From positions 86,628,693 through 86,692,692 of the forward strand of contig NC_092045.1 in assembly GCF_003086295.3 (NCBI RefSeq): DNA of 64,000 bases. The letters run 5' to 3'. The translations under genes were made by a program, and so were the position numbers. Each line of letters opens with the position of its first letter. Position 1 is the stretch's first letter. Below are positions 22,560 through 34,230 of this stretch, piece by piece. The notes below the pieces were generated by a model. It did not search any database, was not told where the DNA came from, and worked only from the letters and a program-made list of their open reading frames with translations. This DNA is from Arachis hypogaea. Lineage: Eukaryota > Streptophyta > Magnoliopsida > Fabales > Fabaceae.

Positions 22560-23344
22560 TATGAAATACCAAAAGAGAACTAGTCGCAACCTGCGGAGTT
22601 TAGGCCGGCTAGTCAAACTGAATACAATAGAGTTTGAAGTTTAAAACAGCAACAACCTATCTCTCAAAGTGTTTAGAAAATAAAGCCTCTAAGGCAATAA
22701 AGTTAAATATACAAAGGGTGAGAGAATATTACGACAAAAGTAAAACAGAAATAAACAAGAAAAGAACCATAGTCTGCTCTGTCACCATGTCCAAAATTTC
22801 ACCAAGGTGAATTACGACCTGCATCTGAAAAACAACAACAAAGTATAGAATGAGAACCAGAGGTTCTCAGTATGGTAACAGTACCCAATAATGTAAGATA
22901 TAAGGTTTTGGGACGCCGAAGATAATCCTAGAACTTCACATCGATTACAGATATTCAAGTTTAACAAACATAAATAACATAAACTATAAACCATAAACAG
23001 GGTTATCTAAACTTAGGGGATTACTAACTAAACTAGTCACCGCTGTCCCACAGCCTTCACCAACCTACCCTCCACGCGATCCCATCGCCGCCGCCTGCCT
23101 AACCTCCTCAATACCAGACAAACACAAATAATACAAGCAAGTAACACACAAGTAATATACATGTACAATAAGTAAAAAACTAGCAAATAAGCATATTATT
23201 CATTTAGGCAAGAGATGCAATTAGGCAAAGCAAACAAAATACATAGAAGATGCACATGATGAATGCCTGTCCTAGTGGCTCCTGATATCACTTGTCGGTC
23301 TATAAATGCCAACCCCACACATCCTTTCGGATGTTGCCTTTCTA

Positions 23345-23670
23345 CCACGTCCTAAGATATAGCGCCTGGCACGCTTTTGTTTCGAGGATATAGTGTCTGG
23401 TACACTATCGTTCCGAGGATATAGTGCCTGGTACACTTGCATGCTCATTCCGAGGATATAATGCCTGACACACTCTTGCGGCAGAGAAAGAAAACAATAA
23501 CATCTATTTCATCATAAATCATTCCAAGGATATAGTGCCTGGCACACTTTCCACATCCAACAAGTCCATCGACCTCAAATCATCACCAGTCATCACCATT
23601 TTTCATCTCAAATCACTTTCAATTATCAATTCTCAACATTCCAAGGATATAGTGTCTGACACACTTTCCT
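23345..23670 (+). repeat. Dispersed array of GATATAGTGCCTGGCACAC motifs
   Basis: Six copies of a 19-20-nt motif with few changes, near 23354, 23387, 23417, 23455, 23528 and 23646, spaced irregularly. TGCC...GGCA within the motif is self-complementary. The array lies inside the solo LTR. Confidence 0.85.
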
Positions 23671-23969
23671 TCAATATCCATCAAGCTCATAATAATCATC
23701 ATCAGTTCTTAATTTCACAAGTTACCGTCCATTCACAAGTTCTCAAGCCATTACCAATAAAACACTTCACTAGTTCACCCACAACTTCAGAAACCTAAGT
23801 CTCCATCTTTCCAAACCTATAACCAAATGCCCCTTTTTATTCACTTATTGTTTTCTCCTTTGATTCAAAGTCTAAAACTGGTAAAAAGGTTTTAAGTAAG
23901 TGTTACGGAAGTTTGCAAGTTTGCCGGGAAGGTAAAATAGTTAAAAACAAGGTTTTTGTTGAAAAACAA

Positions 23970-24350
23970 AGCAGTGTGCGACGCACAGGGGTGTGCGTGC
24001 GCACGCCCAGGAGGATTTCAAGATGTGTGCATACACATAGAGGTGTGCGTACGCATAAGTGTAAAATTTTCCAATTCTGTTTGGTCGCACAACGTATACG
24101 AATGCCCTTAACAGATTGCACCTTCTAGCATGGGCGTGCGCACAAAGCTGTGCGCTTGTTGGTTGTGTGTGTGCACAGAGCGTGCTAACGCTCCCAACAG
24201 TAGCCATAACCCTGTGTGTGGGTGCGAACAAGAGGGTCCGTGCGCACAGGTTCAAAAATCCACAGGGTGTGGGTGCACACAGGGCTGTGCGTACGCACAA
24301 GTTAAAATTTGCCACTGATCAGAGCCCGTACACAGCAGTGTGCGTGCGCA
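23970..24350 (+). repeat. Cluster of GTGCGTRCGCAC-type palindromes
   Basis: At least eight short self-complementary CpG-rich motifs such as GTGCGTGCGCAC, GTGCGTACGCAT and GGCTGTGCGTACGCAC, roughly 30-60 bp apart, in otherwise AT-rich LTR sequence. Frames on both strands through this cluster (Val/Cys/Arg/Thr-rich) are artefacts of the repeats. Confidence 0.85.
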
Positions 24351-26299
24351 CACAAACTAGAAATCACAAATTCTGCAGCATTAACAGAATTTAGATTTTG
24401 ACACCAAACTTTGAATGATCATAACTTCCTCTACAAAAATTCATTTCCTACAAACTTTATATCCATTTAAAGATTTTTCAATGAACTTTAATTTAAAGAA
24501 AATTTCAACAAATTTTAAAAACTGAGGCTCAAGTTATGATCCATCAAAGTTCACCAAAAATCTAGTTTTACCAAAAGCAACAAGGTCTTTAACTTTCCCA
24601 AAATTCACAACCAAAACCCAATCAAACCAAAACCTACTCAATTACACTATAAAACACTACCACATACTATAATTCTCCTTCCCATTGCAAATTTAATCAA
24701 CCCAAACCTCTTTCACTCAATCTTTCCACCATAACTTAACAATAACCCATCATTCACAAATCTATACCTCAACTTCACAATTTCCACACAATTAACATCA
24801 TAACTCATCAACACCATTCCAAACCATCAGAATCCTTTTTCATCAACATCTAAAAATATCATAAACAATCATAATTCTCCTCATTCAACAATAACATTTC
24901 CATTAATCATCATAAATCATCAACAACATCAACAACTCTCAACAACCATAATAAACTCAATATTCATCAAAATTCTCAACATAAAAAACCATCAACATAT
25001 AATATCACTCCTCAATCATATCCACTCCATATACTATTATACTTATCACTAAATCACAATCCACATTCAATTAACATATACATTCAATTCCATCTTATCT
25101 TAAGGTCAACTAGCCTAAGTGTCTAGAAACATTACATATTACATAAAGGAAACTGAAACCATACCTTGGCCGATTCCCAATATGTGTAAAACACCAAAAG
25201 CTTGATTCCAATAAGATCAACAAGCCTCAAGCGCCAACACCACCTCTAAGACTCCCCAACTATCAAGCCATACACATATAACATACCAACATCAAGCTTA
25301 GGCTTCACAAAAATAACTAAACACAAGGGTTTAGTGAAGCCTTACCTTATTCAATGAGATTAGGGATAAAATTCAACAATATTCCAATGCTAGATCACCC
25401 CTAAACAAACAAAATCACTAAATCTACTCAAAAACTAAACCCAAAAATGCAGAAATATTAGGACAGGAAATTGGAGCGTGAGGTTCGAGTTCTTATTAGG
25501 TTTTCTTAGATAAAAATGAAGAGCTCGACGAGAGTTTCACGTGGCCGCAAATGACTCGTCAATCGGAGTTCCGTAGCTCAAGTTATGGCTCCCGAAAGGT
25601 GATGATGAATAGTGACAATAGGGTTTCACCCCACCATCACCTATCCGAGCTCTCTCTTTCTCTCTTTCCTTCAAAATGAGCTCAAAGCTCATTAAACACA
25701 TATATTTATGTTGGACCTTAGGTTTGGTTTGGGCCCGGTCCAACCCGTTGGCGCTTTTAGCCCGTTTGGCCCACTTTGGGCCAAAACCTTTAAGATTAGC
25801 GCCCAGTTTTCGATTCTAAATTATTTTTATCCTTTCAAAATAATAAATCAATTTTCAAAATCTTATTTTCCAAAATACGCGGTACTGGATAGACTAGAGC
25901 CGGTACTGCCAGCTTAAGTGCTAGTATGCATTTTTACAAAAACTTTTCGAAAAAGATACATTTTCTAATTTAGAAAAATTCATTGAAATCAAATTTCACC
26001 TTTATATTTTCAAATTAAAACTTCTAAATTTTGAATCTACTTCGGGCACTTAAAAATTATTATTTTTACTAAAACGGTTAAGTCGGTTCTTACATAAGTA
26101 ATTATTTTTCTTTTATTATTATTAAGAAGCTCTTTTATGATTGAATGTCGTTTTAAGTAATTTTATTATTATAAAACTACTTTTGAATTTTTGTATCCAA
26201 ATAATAACATCTTTTAAATAAGTACTTTTAAATAAAGTATCCAAACATAAAATTACTTTTACTTTTGTAAAAGATCTTTTGAAAAAACTTAAGATTCAT

Positions 26300-27572
26300 A
26301 CCTAAAATTACAAACATAAGATTCATACAATGTTAAATAACTTGAAATTAAAAAAAGTTAATGTTTTATCACTACAAATTTAACATTATAGTAAAAAAAA
26401 TGCATTATTAAATATCAAAAAACCTTCAATCCTTATTCTCGATCACTTTCCATATCTCCATCATCATTAAAATTTTGATAATCAAGATTCAAAGCTGAAA
26501 ATTAAAAAAAATAACAATTAATAAATAAATTAGTATTAAATAAAAAGTTAACTTATATAAATGAATATTAAATAATATATCGCATTTACTTTCTAATTCA
26601 CTCTAAGATCAGATCAAAATCAAAGTTATATAATCAAAGAGGAAGAATAAAAATACACGAGTTTTATGATCAGCAACAAAACTACATATAAACTCATTAA
26701 GCTGTTTAAGAAGAAAGACACACATGATTTTAATTTGCAATATTATCTTTTTATATCTTTCAAGAATGGTGTAAATTATTTTCTCCCCTAATTAAGTGAA
26801 AATCGGTAGAACTATTCTTCATATAATCTTATTGTACTAAGAACTAAGCATATAAATTATTTAAATTAAGCATTATGATTAGTAAACACAAAGTTTATAT
26901 GAAAATTCAATAATTTATATAACAATAAAATTCAAAATGCACAAAAATCAAAATGCACAAAAATGATAAAGCATATCATAAATGGCTAATCCACATTCAA
27001 ATCTAAAAGTTTCATCACATACAAAGTCAAATTATCAATTTTATTTAGCAACAACTAAGTGACTAAAATGATAAAATCAGCAACAACTAAGAAGAAAGTC
27101 AAGAACATAGTATAACAATCAGCTATCAACAATTAACAACACAAAATTAACAACTAACAACATAAAATCAGGTTATCAACCATTAACAACAATCATAAAT
27201 AATATTAATGACTCTAGTTTAATTGTTTTAACATTAAAAAGAAATAATAAAAATTAACTCAGAAAAAAAATTGAAGAAGCACAACAACAGTAAGTAGTGA
27301 GTAAAGAATGCTTACTAGAGAGACGACGAGGGAGGAAAGAGGGACGACAAGATGAGCAGAGACTGGAGACCGCAAACCGTAGATCAAAGAGGCGAGCCGG
27401 CGAGGAGAGTGACAGTGAGGAGAGAAGTGGGAGCGACTTGAGCTCGATGAGGAACAGCGGCAAGGTGAGCGAGGTGAATGAGTAGGGTTGGTGAGCAACA
27501 ACGGCTGTGACGACGCCGATCGGCTACAGCGACAGCGACGATCTGTGATGGCGGGTGGTGCAGCTGAGGTTG
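26300..27572. mobile_element. Partial second copy of the TIR-element family, cut by an LTR insertion
   Basis: The AT-rich part and then the GC-rich segment from 27250 follow the same order as 21580-22100 in the TIR element ('aaaattaactcagaa' then 'gaagaag...gtgctcactggagaag'-like sequence). The copy stops at 27572 where the minus-strand LTR begins. Part of the remainder may lie near 45000-45075 ('aaggtgagtagcagtgaagg', 'aaccctaattcc'). Confidence 0.45.
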
Positions 27573-30500
27573 TGTAACACCCTAACTACCAAAGCTCACG
27601 CTTCCGGCTGCGCGACTCTGATAGTTCGGACATTACGACGACACTTATACTATTTATTACTAAAATATGAGCCTGTTTAAAACTTTAAACCACAATACCG
27701 CTCCCAAAAATACTTTTGCTATACAACGTACATCCATACATATACATATAAGTATGTAATTATTACAAGCATTAACCAATACAATTTCTATCCCTCTTAC
27801 AGAAGATATCAAGATAAAGGCGAGGGTACAGCAAAATAATAATCTAAAGCATACAGAGCATTTCAACCACAACTAAATAAACTCTTCGTGACTTCTGCAT
27901 CCAAATCCTGAAAGGGAAAAATGTAGGGGGTGAGAACATCATCCTCGAAAGGGTTCTCAGTAGAGGGTTTTTGGGAATTACTATAATAGGATACGTGAAG
28001 ATAACCGCACCAGTGATTAATAACCGTCTTATGCCTCTTTTCAAAAACAACGGTTTTCAATAAAAATAAAGTTGGAAATATTTTCTGAAAGAGGAACCGT
28101 TCAATTCTCAAAACATCAAAGCTTTTCAAAAAGGTTTATTTATACTGAATCAAAATAGCCTTTCATATCTTATTCCAAACCAGAACCACAAAACCAAAAT
28201 CAACCATCGGTCCATCTCATTCAACCACGGCCCTAGACCCAAACAATCCAACCACAACCAATCTACCACAATCCAACAGAGTTCCAAATGCAAACACAAG
28301 TAGGAAGATGCAAACACAACAAACAGTTATTGCAAGTAGAACAATTAGCAGTTAAACACAAGTAGGCAAACCAAGTACAATATGCACACCCAAACAATGT
28401 CACATAGATGCATATGATGCATGCCTGTCCCTAGTGGCTGATGATATCATCTGTCGGTTATATAGCCAACCCAACAAGTCCTGGTAGCTAACCATTGGAT
28501 TGTCCCTCTGTCGTGTCTCCCTAACTCGAGTTATACTCAATATAAACTTGATCATAATCATGATCCATATCCATCACCCTCACTGGTGAATATTTATGGG
28601 GGTGGCTCATCCGGGAATTTCACAGTGCCCGGCCACCCTGACGACATAGGGTCAAAAGAGCTTCGAGTCTCCACCTAGAGCACGTGGTGGCTAGCCACTG
28701 CTTCCTCCCAGAAAAACTCTTATCTCCGATAGTGGAAGTGCAACATCACAACTTATCAATGTCTCAGCATAAATGCTTTTATTCTCAATCATGGATCAAC
28801 ATCCATCTCAGCTATCTGGCTCACGGTTCAATCCAGAACCAGCCAATATTCATATCATACACAGCCATTCCGGCTCACAACAAAACAACACTTCCACATT
28901 CAAAATCATTAAATTCATGAAATCGGCATTTAAGCCATAAATCATTTTCTCTATTCATTTCACTTTGAAATCAAGTTTCAACTCTTTTCAGCCTTGGCTT
29001 TAGAAATATCGTTTCTCAAATCATCTTAGGCTCATAAGCCAAATTTACTCAAAGTGAGTTTCCTTTTTAAAACAAAGCCACTCTCGGCATTCTCTTTCCA
29101 AAACTTTCAAAACCATGGAAGGTTAAAGATTTATTTCAAAGTATTCAAAATCACCCATACAACAATGGGATTTTATAACAAAAGTTCCTCGACAGAGTCC
29201 CAAGTCTTTAGGGGAGAATAACATAACTCATTTCACCAAATTCATTTTAAATTCATTAAAAACCTTGGCTTCCTAATTTGAGTAGTAAAATAGGATCTAA
29301 GCCAATCTGAGTCATGTAATCAATTACTCTTTTCAAAGCCATTTCCTTTACTTAAACAAAACCGGCTTCAATTCCATAATTAAATCTGAAGCATTTCAAA
29401 CTACTAAGAGAATCATTTTTGTTGTGTTAAACTAGAGTTCAAAGGGTACTCTGAATCTCATTCAAAATGTCAAAATAAAGAAGTTCATCAATCGAAATCC
29501 AATTCCTTTTAAAATCACGAAAACTCTTCCAATGGACACCCTTTATGTTTAATAGAGAAAAACATAAACCCGTTTTACCTTTTTAAAACAGCCTCAAAGC
29601 AAAATTCTCTTTCGAATAACTTGTACCCAAAGACATACTATTCTTCTTGGAAAATAAGGAGAAATCATGATTCTCTTTTCAGTAATTCTTTCAAAGCATA
29701 GCTTCATTGCTTTTCATAATTGATCTAAGTAAAGTTAATAAAAGAAGACCTAAATTCACAATCCTCCAAGTAAATAGGAAAGGCATTAAACTCAAAATTT
29801 CCCAAATAACATTTCAAATAAAGCCTCGAATTTTATAGAAATTTCGGCAGCATCTCCCTTAAAACTTGGATTTTGCCACCCGGTTCGGGTCCCAACTAAA
29901 CCGTTCCTCAATCTTTTTCAACAGTCCAGAATCCCAAAACTCAATTCAAAATCACGCTAAATCCATCAGTCACCTCAGTGGCATATCTCAAGGAAACTAT
30001 TTCAAATCAAATCAATATCAACCGATTTAACTCATTTTTAAAGCTTTAAAGAAACGGCTCAGTAACAAATCATTTGTCCAAAACCAAGTCAATTAAAGTA
30101 AACCAGGCTGAATTCAAAGGTGCATTCGACTTTTCAAATCATCAAAACAATTAACTCAAATCAAATCAATCCTCAGCGGATTAAACTCAGATTTCAAATC
30201 TTTAAAGAATCAACTTCAAAACATTTCATTTCACAAAGCCGCACAACAATTCAGCCAAACCAACATCCATAATCATTCGAGTCAATCAAATAATACATAA
30301 GGCAGATACAATCACCAAATACACAATATCTCACATCAGTATCCATATGTAATAATTCCAATACATAAAACATTGTTTTTGGAAAGCGCCCCTACCTCAA
30401 ACGCAATTTCATAACCCAAACGTGTCACAGGAACCTCCTCTCTTAAACCGAGATCACCAACAACCGAAACCTTGGCTCCAAGCCACTCCCGTGGTAACCA

Positions 30501-32094
30501 CAGCAACACTAATTGCGACATATAACAATAGAAACTTAGTCTCATAGCAACTGATGCCGCAAAACCTTAGTGTATGATGACAGAATAGTAACTAGAGAGC
30601 TTTCGAATCGAAATCCCTTACCGAACGAAGAAGGAGCGGCTGAACCGAAACAGCGGCGATCTCTGAACCGGTTTGGCAGCAGCCTGGTAACCACCTCAAG
30701 TAGCAGCGGCGACCAGACTCCAGCAATGGCACCTGGAACCCACATACAGAGACATTAAAGCTTCTAGAATCTTAAACGAATGAAGACCGAATTCAAAACC
30801 CTTACCAGCAGAGTTTTCCGGCGACGGCAGCGGGGTTTTTCGGTGGCCAGGCATGGCGACGCGACTTAACATAGAACCAGGCAGAGCGGCGGCAGCCTCT
30901 AGCAACTCTGGTGAGCTTCTCAACGACGGTGATGGCCGGAGCTTCGGCGGTGCTAACTGAGGCTTGCCGGCGGCAGGAACGGCAGCGATAGCTCTTTCTC
31001 GGCGAACCGAAATAGCAGACATGGAGGGGTTTTACCTCGCTTCTTCTTCGCTGCTGGCAAGGACAAATACCCAGCTCCGGTGACGGCGAGCTCGCGGTAG
31101 CAGCGGCGGTATCTAGGTGCGACGGCAACGCACAAGACAGCTCCCCTCTCTCTTTACCACGAGCTCCCTCCCTTTCTCCCGCGATGGTGGTCCTCCGGCA
31201 CGACACCAGTCACAACAGGGACGGCGGCGGTGATACCCCAACAGCGACGCGTTTCCCGGCGACAGAGCACACCGACTGGAGGTCACGGCGACGCGAGAGG
31301 TTTCTGACGGGGTGGTTAGACCTCAGTTCGGCCTCAGATCTTGCTCTCCCCCCTCTGCGCGTCTGACTCCTTCCCTCTCTTCCATTGTTGACGATGGCAA
31401 CAACGGCCGGCGATGGACTGGATGCGACTGGGCGGCGACACACTGAGCTCAACGGCGAGGGCACGGTGGTGCGGCGGCGAGGCGTGGTGGCTACACCATC
31501 CCTCCCTCCAGATCTCCTTCTTTTCTTTCACAGGGGACCATGTGTGTTTATGAAAAAGGGGGGTGGCTGCTGCTGCTACTATCATCAATAGTGTGCAGCT
31601 AGGGTTGGCTTTTGGAAGGGAAAATGTGCACTCAATTAGGGTTAGGGGCATTTTTGTAATTTCACTCAAAAATAGGGATAATATAGTAATTGAAACCCAA
31701 ATTAAATCCAACACTAATTGTATATGGAAAATACTATTTGCTCCTCATTTTTACAAATTATTTTCAATAAAATGTCCCAACCAAATAATTAGAAATAATA
31801 TACTTAATTTCTCCGTTTTCCAAAATAGCAATATTAATATTTAAAATATTAATTACTTAGTCCAAATCATATAAATTTCTTATTATTTCACAACTACCAA
31901 CTTTATAATTCAAATATAGAAAATAATCCAATAATTATAAAATTGGATAATAATCATAACTCATCTCAAATCCAATAAATCAAAACTTGCCTTAATTACT
32001 TTTAATAAAATAATTTCTGAACTTAAGGCTATAAATAACCATAGGATTTGAGACTTGATCATAATAAGACTTTTCAAAAGTTCTGGGTCTTACA
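27573..32094 (-). mobile_element. 3' LTR of element B (minus strand), 4.5 kb, large-LTR family
   Basis: On the minus strand it begins TGTAAGACCCAGAAC (at 32094) and ends TAGGGTGTTACA (at 27573). It is homologous to 2639-6005 in the opposite orientation and about 1.15 kb longer. Shared features are the GGGTGAGAACATC block near 27925, the ATGCATGCCTG...GATATCATCTGTCGG block near 28420, the CCGGG...CCCGG block near 28610 and a GC-rich segment (30622-31590). The minus-strand upstream neighbour is the polypurine tract at 32095-32107. The many open frames inside are composition artefacts. Confidence 0.85.
30622..31600 (-). other. GC-rich segment of the element B LTR with splice-like sites
   Basis: GCC/CGG-rich sequence with open frames on both strands, none with a recognisable domain. 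Read on minus, GCTG|GTAAGG (GT at 30805-30804), GTTCCAG (ending 30733) and TTCG|GTAAGG (GT at 30621-30620) delimit exon-like blocks. The placement parallels the GC-rich block of 3170-3700. Confidence 0.45.
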
Positions 32095-32107
32095 TTCTAC
32101 CCACCTT
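32095..32107 (-). promoter_or_regulatory. Polypurine tract of element B
   Basis: On minus it reads AAGGTGGGTAGAA directly before the LTR start TGTAAGACC, equivalent to 2626-2638. Confidence 0.7.
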
Positions 32108-32610
32108 ATAAAATTTTCGCCCTCGAAAATTGATACAAAACGAAAGAAATTTCATATCAGTTCATCCTTGATCACATTTAAGGAAAAAGCAAAAATATCT
32201 CAAAATATAAACATATGTACGGTTTTCAATTACTTGGATTATCGTATGCATAAGGATACCAAGGTAGGAATATGGTTACAAAGCAAACATTACAAGGTAG
32301 GCTCAAATGCAAAAGATGTCATAGGTCAAGCATGTGGTAGTAAAGCAAGGCATTGAAGGTTATAAAACAGGATGAGGTTACAACGACGTGCTCAACATCC
32401 GCATACTAATCTCATCTCAACCTCAAAGCTTCAACTCTCCATCTCCATCAAGAACTTTACAACCTCATAGCCGATTATGAGCCTAACGCCTGCAAGCTCG
32501 TTTGCAAAGGACAAAACACCCACAACTCATCATAACGTTACACACCTACCACTTCACCTCTCATATACACATATCACGTCTTAAGGAACTAACGCATCGT
32601 GTTACTACGT
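32108..32610 (-). mobile_element. Internal region of element B, 3' part, non-coding
   Basis: It continues at 42522 after the Athila-like insertion. No retroelement frame is visible. TACGT at 32606-32610 is the left copy of the insertion's target duplication. Confidence 0.65.
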
Positions 32611-34206
32611 TGATGAGCGGATAATTTATACGATTTTTGGCATTATTTTTAGTATGTTTTTAGTATATTTTAGTTAGTTTTTATTATATTTTTATTAGTT
32701 TTATTTAAAATTCACTTTTCTAGACTTTACTATGAGTTTGTGTGTTTTTCTGTGATTTTAGGTATTTTCTGGTTGAAATTGAGGGACCTGAGCAAAAATC
32801 TAATCTAGAGACTGAAAGAGGACTGCAGATGCTGTTGGATTCTGACCTCCGTACACTCGAAGAGGATTTTATAGAGATACAGAAGCCCAATTGGCACGCT
32901 CTCAATTGCGTTGGAAAGTAGACATCCTGGGCTTTCCAGCAATATATAATAGTCCATACTTTGCTCGAGATTTGATGGCCCAAACAGGCGTTCCAAGTCA
33001 GCTCAAGAATTCTGGCGTTTAACGCCGGAACTGGCACAGAAGTGGGAGTTAAACGCCCAAACTGGCACAAAAGCTGGCGTTTAACTCTAAGAATAGTCTC
33101 TACACATAAGAAGCTTCAATACTCAGCAAGTGGGCCCGGAAGTGGATTTTTATGTCATTTCTGTAAACCCTAAGCTACTAATTCTCTATAAATAAGACCT
33201 TTTGCTATTGTATTTTCATCTTAGTTCTTCTGGTTCCCTCTCTGGGGCCGAAGCCAATGATCACCATTATCACTTATGTATTTTCAACGGTGGAGTTTCT
33301 GCACACCATAGATTAAGGTATGGAGCTCTGCTGTACCTCGAGTATTAATGCAATTACTATTGTTCTTCTATTCAATTCAGCTTATTCTTGTTCTAAGATA
33401 TCACTTGTTCCTCAACTTGATGAATGTGATGATCCATGACACTCATCATCATTCTCACCTATGAACATGTGCCTGACAACCACCTCTGTTCTACCTTAGA
33501 TTGAGTGGATATCTCTTGGATTCCTTAATCAGAATCTTCGTGGTATAAGCTAGAATCCATTGGCGGCCATTCTTGAGAATCTGGAAGGTCTAAACCTTGT
33601 CTGTGATATTCTGAGTAGGATTCAGGGATTGAATGACTGTGACAAGCTTTAAACTCGCGATTGTGGGGCGTTAGTGACAGACGCAAAAGAATCACTGGAT
33701 TCTATTCCGACATGATCGAGAACCGACAGATGAATAGCCGTGCTGTGACAGAGCGCGTTGAACATTTTCACTGAGAGGACGGGACTGTAGCCATTGACAA
33801 CGGTGATGCCCAACATACAGCTTGCCATGGAAAAGAGTAAGAAGTATTGGATGAAGACAATAGGAAAGCAGAGAGACGGAAGGGACAAAGCATCTCCATA
33901 CGCTTATCTGAAATTCTCACCAATGAATTACATAAGTATCTCTATCTTTATTTTATGTTTTATTCATCTTTTAATTATCAATCCTCCATAACCATTTGAA
34001 TCTGCCTGACTGAGATTTACAAGATAACCATAGCTTGCTTCATACCAACAATCTCCGTGGGATCGACCCTTACTCGCGTAAGGTTTATTACTTGGACGAC
34101 CCAGTGCACTTGCTGGTTAGTTGTGCGAAGTTGTGATAAAGAGTTGAGATTGCAATTGAGCGTACCATGTTGATGGCGCCATTGATGATCACAATTTTGT
34201 GCACCA
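32611..34206 (+). mobile_element. 5' LTR of the Athila-like element
   Basis: 1596 bp. Starts TGATGAGCGGATAATTTATACG and ends TTTTGTGCACCA. TATA box TATAAATAA at 33187-33195. It carries three palindrome copies 31 bp apart (33015, 33046, 33077). It is closely similar to the 3' LTR, with two visible small indels: 13 nt (CCCAAGCACACAC) is absent here near 33127, and about 11 nt is extra near 32660. Confidence 0.92.
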
Positions 34207-34212
34207 AGTTTT

Positions 34213-34230
34213 TGGTGCCGTTGCCGGGGA
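34213..34230 (+). promoter_or_regulatory. Primer binding site, Asp-tRNA type
   Basis: TGGTGCCGTTGCCGGGGA six bases after the LTR end. It matches the complement of plant tRNA-Asp 3' end (TGGCGCCGTTGCCGGGGA as I recall it) except one base. Athila elements commonly use this primer. Confidence 0.8.

Larger units (their letters stand above)
20528..26094 (-). mobile_element. Solo LTR, large-LTR family, with nested insertions
   Basis: On the minus strand it starts TGTAAGAACCGACTTAACC (at 26094) and ends GGGTGTTACA (at 20528). An exact 5-bp duplication, TAAGT, flanks it (20523-20527 and 26095-26099). No internal region or partner LTR is adjacent, so this is a solo LTR left by recombination between two LTRs. 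It shares modules with the LTRs at 2639-6005 and 27573-32094, for example the block with 'atgcctgtcctagtggct' and 'gatatcacttgtcgg' near 23260-23310. A TATA-like 'aaatatatg' is found on minus near 25700. It is interrupted by the TIR element at 20818-22475. Confidence 0.85.

Noticed and set aside
22410..22644. Ile-Tyr repeat frames on both strands
   Set aside because: Artefact of the (AT)n microsatellite.
23903..24394. Open frames on both strands rich in Cys/Val/Arg/Thr
   Set aside because: Produced by CpG-rich palindromes, which stay open on both strands; no domain.
30336..31714. Cluster of overlapping frames in GC-rich DNA, possible host gene
   Set aside because: Lies entirely inside the element B LTR, no recognisable protein. 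Kept only as a possible untranslated exon structure.
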